Origin: Cotesia glomerata
Taxonomy: Eukaryota > Arthropoda > Insecta > Hymenoptera > Braconidae
NCBI RefSeq assembly: GCF_020080835.1
Contig: NC_058159.1
Span: 9,238,001-9,302,000, forward strand
Direction of reading: 5' to 3'
Length of the DNA: 64,000 nucleotides
A model generated the notes under the pieces. The model saw only the letters and a program-made list of their open reading frames with translations. It made no database searches and was not told the DNA's origin. Of this stretch, positions 60,622-64,000 are shown piece after piece; the stretch's first letter is position 1, and each line of letters begins with the position of its first letter. Both the position numbers and the translations under genes were made by a program.

Positions 60622-61255
60622 GACGGTTGACCCTACAGGCCATCCCTGCAACTTCCCGCCCATTTTGTACTTAAGCGCTCAAAATTACACATTACGTTTT
60701 TGAGCTCTTCGAGCTCAAAACTCTAATACCAGTTTAATAATACACAATTTTTCGAATTTTCAAACGGCAATAACTTTTGAATGAATTAACCGATTTCCAA
60801 GCGGTTGGCGGCATTCGACGCAATTTTTGAAGACCTATAAATAATATTCAAATTTAAATTGGTCGAGCCAGGAATTTCGAAGTTATTCCAAAAAAACACT
60901 TTTTTCGGTTTTCTTACGACAACGATAACTCACGAACGAATCAACCGATTTTGACCGGGTTTACGGTAATCGACGTGGTTTTTTGACCTTAAGAAGTGAT
61001 GAGATTTTGGAATTGATCGGTCGAGCCGTTTCAAAGTTATTCAAAAAAACCACATTTGAAAAAATTTTTTTTCGCAGTGTTTTTAATATTTCTTAAAATC
61101 TATCGGTCCAACTTGTATTCAAAATCTAAGCTCAGTCAAACCCTTTCGAATGACACCAACCGCAATCAAATCGGTCAAGCCGTTCAAAAGTTATAAGAGG
61201 GTCACATACATACATACATACATACATACATACATACATACATACATACATACAC
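60622..61255 (-). mobile_element. Foldback-family copy 11, (ACAT)n core holding R1-clade copy 3
   Basis: From the family end (ACGGTTGACCCTACAGGCC) at 60622 through the body to AAGTTATAAGAGGGTCACATAC. The core is (ACAT)n (61204-61252) instead of AC. The R1-clade element starts directly in it. The rest of this repeat would lie beyond the window. Confidence 0.7.
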
Positions 61256-61796
61256 TCGGGGCAGAAGAGATACTGCTACCGGGCGCGTCTCCCCGAGCGG
61301 ATGGGAGAACGCTCGCTGTCCTTGGATGACACTTAATCTCTTAGTTGATGAGGTACAGCGGGTAGGAGCCAAGCAAAATAACCAAACAAAATACGCTCCC
61401 GTGGACAAAACTCCCCTTTAATGGGTTGGTCACACTAACTGACCTAACAAGACGATCGTTCTCTGCTGTGACCCACTGGGAGTGACCGGAACCTGTATCG
61501 TAGTTTCCGACGATGCAGGCCACGGCTGATGTGAGCTTGCTCTACCGAGGTGTAAGTTGCAGCAGTGGATCAGGAGCCAGCCACTTCGGGCCTTGATCAG
61601 GAAGTACGCAGTGAGTGTTAGAGGTCGGAATCTTCACCGCTCCGAGCGAGTCTGGTCCGTCCGTGTATTCCGGGACTGGCTAAGTGTCGGCTAGGCCTCA
61701 GGGAACTGGGGTAGGAGTACTATCTCCGAGGGTACACCCGTTCCTAGTTATGACAACCCGCTCCACTCCGTACGATGCGCTGGTAAATCAAAAAGT

Positions 61797-63152
61797 ATGA
61801 GTAATTCACAGGAAACAAACAAGAATGAAAACGGGCTTCATGCCCAACAAGCAGCGATTGAAGCGGGCGCTGAAATGAGGAGAGCGCAAGCGCTGGAACG
61901 CCTGGAGGAGCTGACTAATGAGTTAAATAATCTCGTTCAGTCAAAAGTCAATATCCACAAGGAGATCAAGACCAAGGCGACTAGTGTAACTAACGCCCTT
62001 CGAAGGTTCAAAAAACTGGATGAAGAATGGCGATTAGCATCGCGACGCACTCCCCGTGCTACACCGGGGCAAACCAACGAAGTTGTAGTTGTGACTGACG
62101 AAGCAATGGATACCGGAGCCGAAGGTGACGGTGAATCGGTCATCGAAGACAAACGAGAAACTGTCACGAAGACTGGAAAAAGGAAAGATCGATCCTCTCC
62201 AGACCCAACGTGCAGCCAAGTCACCAAGAAGAAGGACCTGAGACAAAGCCCTCCACAAAGAGCGACAATGCAAAGGGACGAACGGACAAAAGCGATTGCT
62301 TGGCAGAAAGTCCAGTCCAAGAAAGAACAAAGAAGGCAAAGGAAAGAACAGCTCCCAAAGCAATTTCCCGAGGAGCCCCGTCCTGAACCTAAACGGAAGA
62401 AATCGCGAAAGTGGATCAGGCCAGACGCACTGATCATCCGCCCAGCTGAGCCGGCGAAGTACGCTGAGATTTTGCGTAAAATAAAAAATGATGTCCCTGA
62501 CGAGCAGGTCCGTACTACGGTGGATAAGATCCATAAAACTAGGGCCGGAAACATGCTGATTACGATCTCTAGGAAGAGCTCCGATAAAGGCCAAGCTTTA
62601 CAGAAAACCATCGAGGGCATCCTACAAGAAGAGGCCAAAGTGATCTGCAAAGGTCCACAGGAAGACGTCGAAATCCGAGACCTTGATGACACTACAACCA
62701 GGGAAGACATTCAAGCCGCCTTGCAGATGGCAACCGGAGAATCCTGCGAGGTATCGCTAGAGGCAATTAAGATCCGAAAGGCCTACAGAGGTACCCAGAC
62801 TGCCGTAGTGACTCTACCAGCAGCTGCAGCGCGGAAGATATTGGAAGGAAGCGGTAAAATCCGTATCGGCTGGGTAAACTGCCGAATTAGAGCCACGAGA
62901 AGACCAACCCAATGCTTCAAGTGCTGGCACTTCGGGCATCATGGATTTCAGGTAAAAAGTAGCGTAGACCGATCTAAGCTTTGCATCAGGTGCGGACAAG
63001 AGGGGCACAAGATCGCTGGTTGTAAGAATCCAGCCAAATGTGCATTATGCGCTGAAAACCAAAGCGCAGAGAACTCTGCCCACTACGCCGGCAACCACAA
63101 ATGCCCGGTATTCCAAGAGGCGCTTCAGAGGTTAATAAACAAAAGAACATGA
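61797..63152 (+). CDS. R1-clade ORF1 (Gag-like), copy 3, intact frame
   Basis: 451 residues, uninterrupted. Charged coiled-coil-like N-terminus, basic Lys/Arg-rich middle, C-terminal zinc knuckles. It binds element RNA and probably determines where the particle meets DNA. The second knuckle CIRCGQEGHKIAGC and the third motif are normal. In the first knuckle the final Cys (TGC in copy 1) is GTA (Val) at 62951-62953, three adjacent changes that should destroy zinc binding there and also create the donor-like word CAGGTAAAA. The stop overlaps the ORF2 ATG (ATGA), as in the other copies. Confidence 0.85.
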   Translation: MSNSQETNKNENGLHAQQAAIEAGAEMRRAQALERLEELTNELNNLVQSKVNIHKEIKTKATSVTNALRRFKKLDEEWRLASRRTPRATPGQTNEVVVVTDEAMDTGAEGDGESVIEDKRETVTKTGKRKDRSSPDPTCSQVTKKKDLRQSPPQRATMQRDERTKAIAWQKVQSKKEQRRQRKEQLPKQFPEEPRPEPKRKKSRKWIRPDALIIRPAEPAKYAEILRKIKNDVPDEQVRTTVDKIHKTRAGNMLITISRKSSDKGQALQKTIEGILQEEAKVICKGPQEDVEIRDLDDTTTREDIQAALQMATGESCEVSLEAIKIRKAYRGTQTAVVTLPAAAARKILEGSGKIRIGWVNCRIRATRRPTQCFKCWHFGHHGFQVKSSVDRSKLCIRCGQEGHKIAGCKNPAKCALCAENQSAENSAHYAGNHKCPVFQEALQRLINKRT

Positions 63153-64000
63153 AGATACTGCAGCTCAACCTCAATCATTGTGAGGCTGCACATGACTTGC
63201 TTCTGCAGACAGTGCGTGAACTAGGGCCTGACCTTGTACTAATAGCTGAGCCATATAAATGCCTTAAAGGCAAATTATGGGAAACGGACACGACCACTAG
63301 GGCCGTCATTTGGTCCTGTGGCAAGCTCCCATTCCAGAGCGTAGTTAATAATTGCAATGCCGGCTTTGTAGCAGTATCAGTAGATGGCGTTCGCTTCTAT
63401 AGCTGCTACGCACCACCTAGCCTCTCTATTGTTGACTTCACTAACTTTCTGGATCGACTGACAGAGGACGCGAAGCAGCATCATCCAGTCGCGATAGCCG
63501 GCGACTTTAACTCCTGGGCAGTAGACTGGGGTAGCAAGCTAACTAACGCACGAGGTAAAGCGTTACTTGAGGCTTTTACTGCATTAGACGTAGTCTTACT
63601 CAACAGTGGTGACACACCAACCTACACCAAAGGAGACGCAAGTTCCATCGTAGACCTCACGTTCGTCAGTAGCAGCCTCGCGAGAGGTAACCTCAACTGG
63701 AAGGTGCTGGATATCTACACTGCCAGTGACCACAACGCGATTCTCTGGGAGATATCAAATGACCAGGATACTAGAGGAACTAGTAGGTTACCTAACCACA
63801 TTCGGTGGAGAGTACAATCTTTCGACGTGGGTACGCTGACGACTGCTTTGGATAATGGCCCGATCACCGCTGGATGCGCAGAAGATCAGACTAAAGAACT
63901 TATGAAAAGAGTGACCGAAGCGTGTGACGCCAGTATGCCACGAAAACGAGGCATAAATAGAAGACCCGCGGTGCACTGGTGGAACGATCACATCAGCGCT
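63149..64000 (+). CDS. R1-clade ORF2 (endonuclease-reverse transcriptase), copy 3, 5' part
   Basis: The first 284 codons are visible and open: the whole APE endonuclease (LQLNLNHCEAA, IAEPY, GDFNSW, SDHNAI) and the linker towards reverse transcriptase (VHWWNDHISA). It has one amino-acid difference from copy 1 near residue 227 (Ala to Val). The remainder, including YADD, lies outside the window. Confidence 0.85.
   Translation, partial: MKILQLNLNHCEAAHDLLLQTVRELGPDLVLIAEPYKCLKGKLWETDTTTRAVIWSCGKLPFQSVVNNCNAGFVAVSVDGVRFYSCYAPPSLSIVDFTNFLDRLTEDAKQHHPVAIAGDFNSWAVDWGSKLTNARGKALLEAFTALDVVLLNSGDTPTYTKGDASSIVDLTFVSSSLARGNLNWKVLDIYTASDHNAILWEISNDQDTRGTSRLPNHIRWRVQSFDVGTLTTALDNGPITAGCAEDQTKELMKRVTEACDASMPRKRGINRRPAVHWWNDHISA

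Larger units (their letters stand above)
61256..64000 (+). mobile_element. R1-clade non-LTR retrotransposon, copy 3, cut by window end
   Basis: Collinear with copy 1 without a single indel over all 2745 visible bases and with about ten substitutions. The 5' junction is identical (TCGGGGCAGAAG) although the target is ACAT rather than AC. The visible part has both reading frames open, so this is the best candidate for an active source copy. Confidence 0.85.

Overview
The window looks like AT-rich nuclear DNA of an insect, and a hymenopteran (parasitoid-wasp type) genome is my best guess. This rests on the mix of R1-clade and Jockey-clade non-LTR retrotransposons, a Ty3/gypsy element primed by tRNA-Lys, a Crypton-like tyrosine recombinase with a short intron, and many foldback repeats and (AC)n tracts. 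There are no operons, bacterial features or CRISPR arrays. I found no convincing single-copy host gene. Every recognisable coding region belongs to a mobile element, and most are broken.

Layout. 1-2.7 kb: a Helitron-like element and small repeats. 2.7-9.2 kb: a foldback repeat whose central (AC)n tract carries R1-clade copy 1 (3362-8480, + strand, three lesions). 9.7-16.2 kb: more copies of the same foldback family, other TIR elements and AT-rich filler. 16.2-22.3 kb: another foldback copy whose (TG)n tract is split by an older R1-clade copy 2 (- strand). 22.3-28.7 kb: hairpins, nested MITEs, a long inverted repeat and tandem repeats. 28.7-35.3 kb: a Ty3/gypsy element on the - strand whose order looks circularly permuted: gag body, protease remnant, integrase, extra Cys-rich ORF, polypurine tract, one long LTR, primer-binding site, gag N-terminus. 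Reverse transcriptase is missing. 36.4-41.9 kb: a decayed full-length Jockey-clade element (+). 42-50.9 kb: foldback copies, MITEs and a TIR element carrying a 15-bp-period array of X-box-like motifs. 51.0-52.6 kb: the Crypton-like recombinase with all catalytic residues but two frame breaks. 53-60.6 kb: mostly unique or repeat-derived DNA. 60.6-64.0 kb: a foldback copy ending in an (ACAT)n tract that holds R1-clade copy 3, nearly identical to copy 1 and cut by the window edge.

How the parts relate. The main theme is nesting. One abundant foldback family (about 15 copies or fragments here) carries a (TG/AC)n microsatellite at a fixed internal place. All three R1-clade elements sit inside such a tract with the same 5' junction and the same orientation relative to the AC strand. 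That is the behaviour known for microsatellite-specific R1-clade lineages (Waldo, Mino). The foldback repeat therefore seems to spread the landing sites that the retrotransposon uses. All positions come from reading the sequence; element ends marked approximate were not confirmed by alignment.
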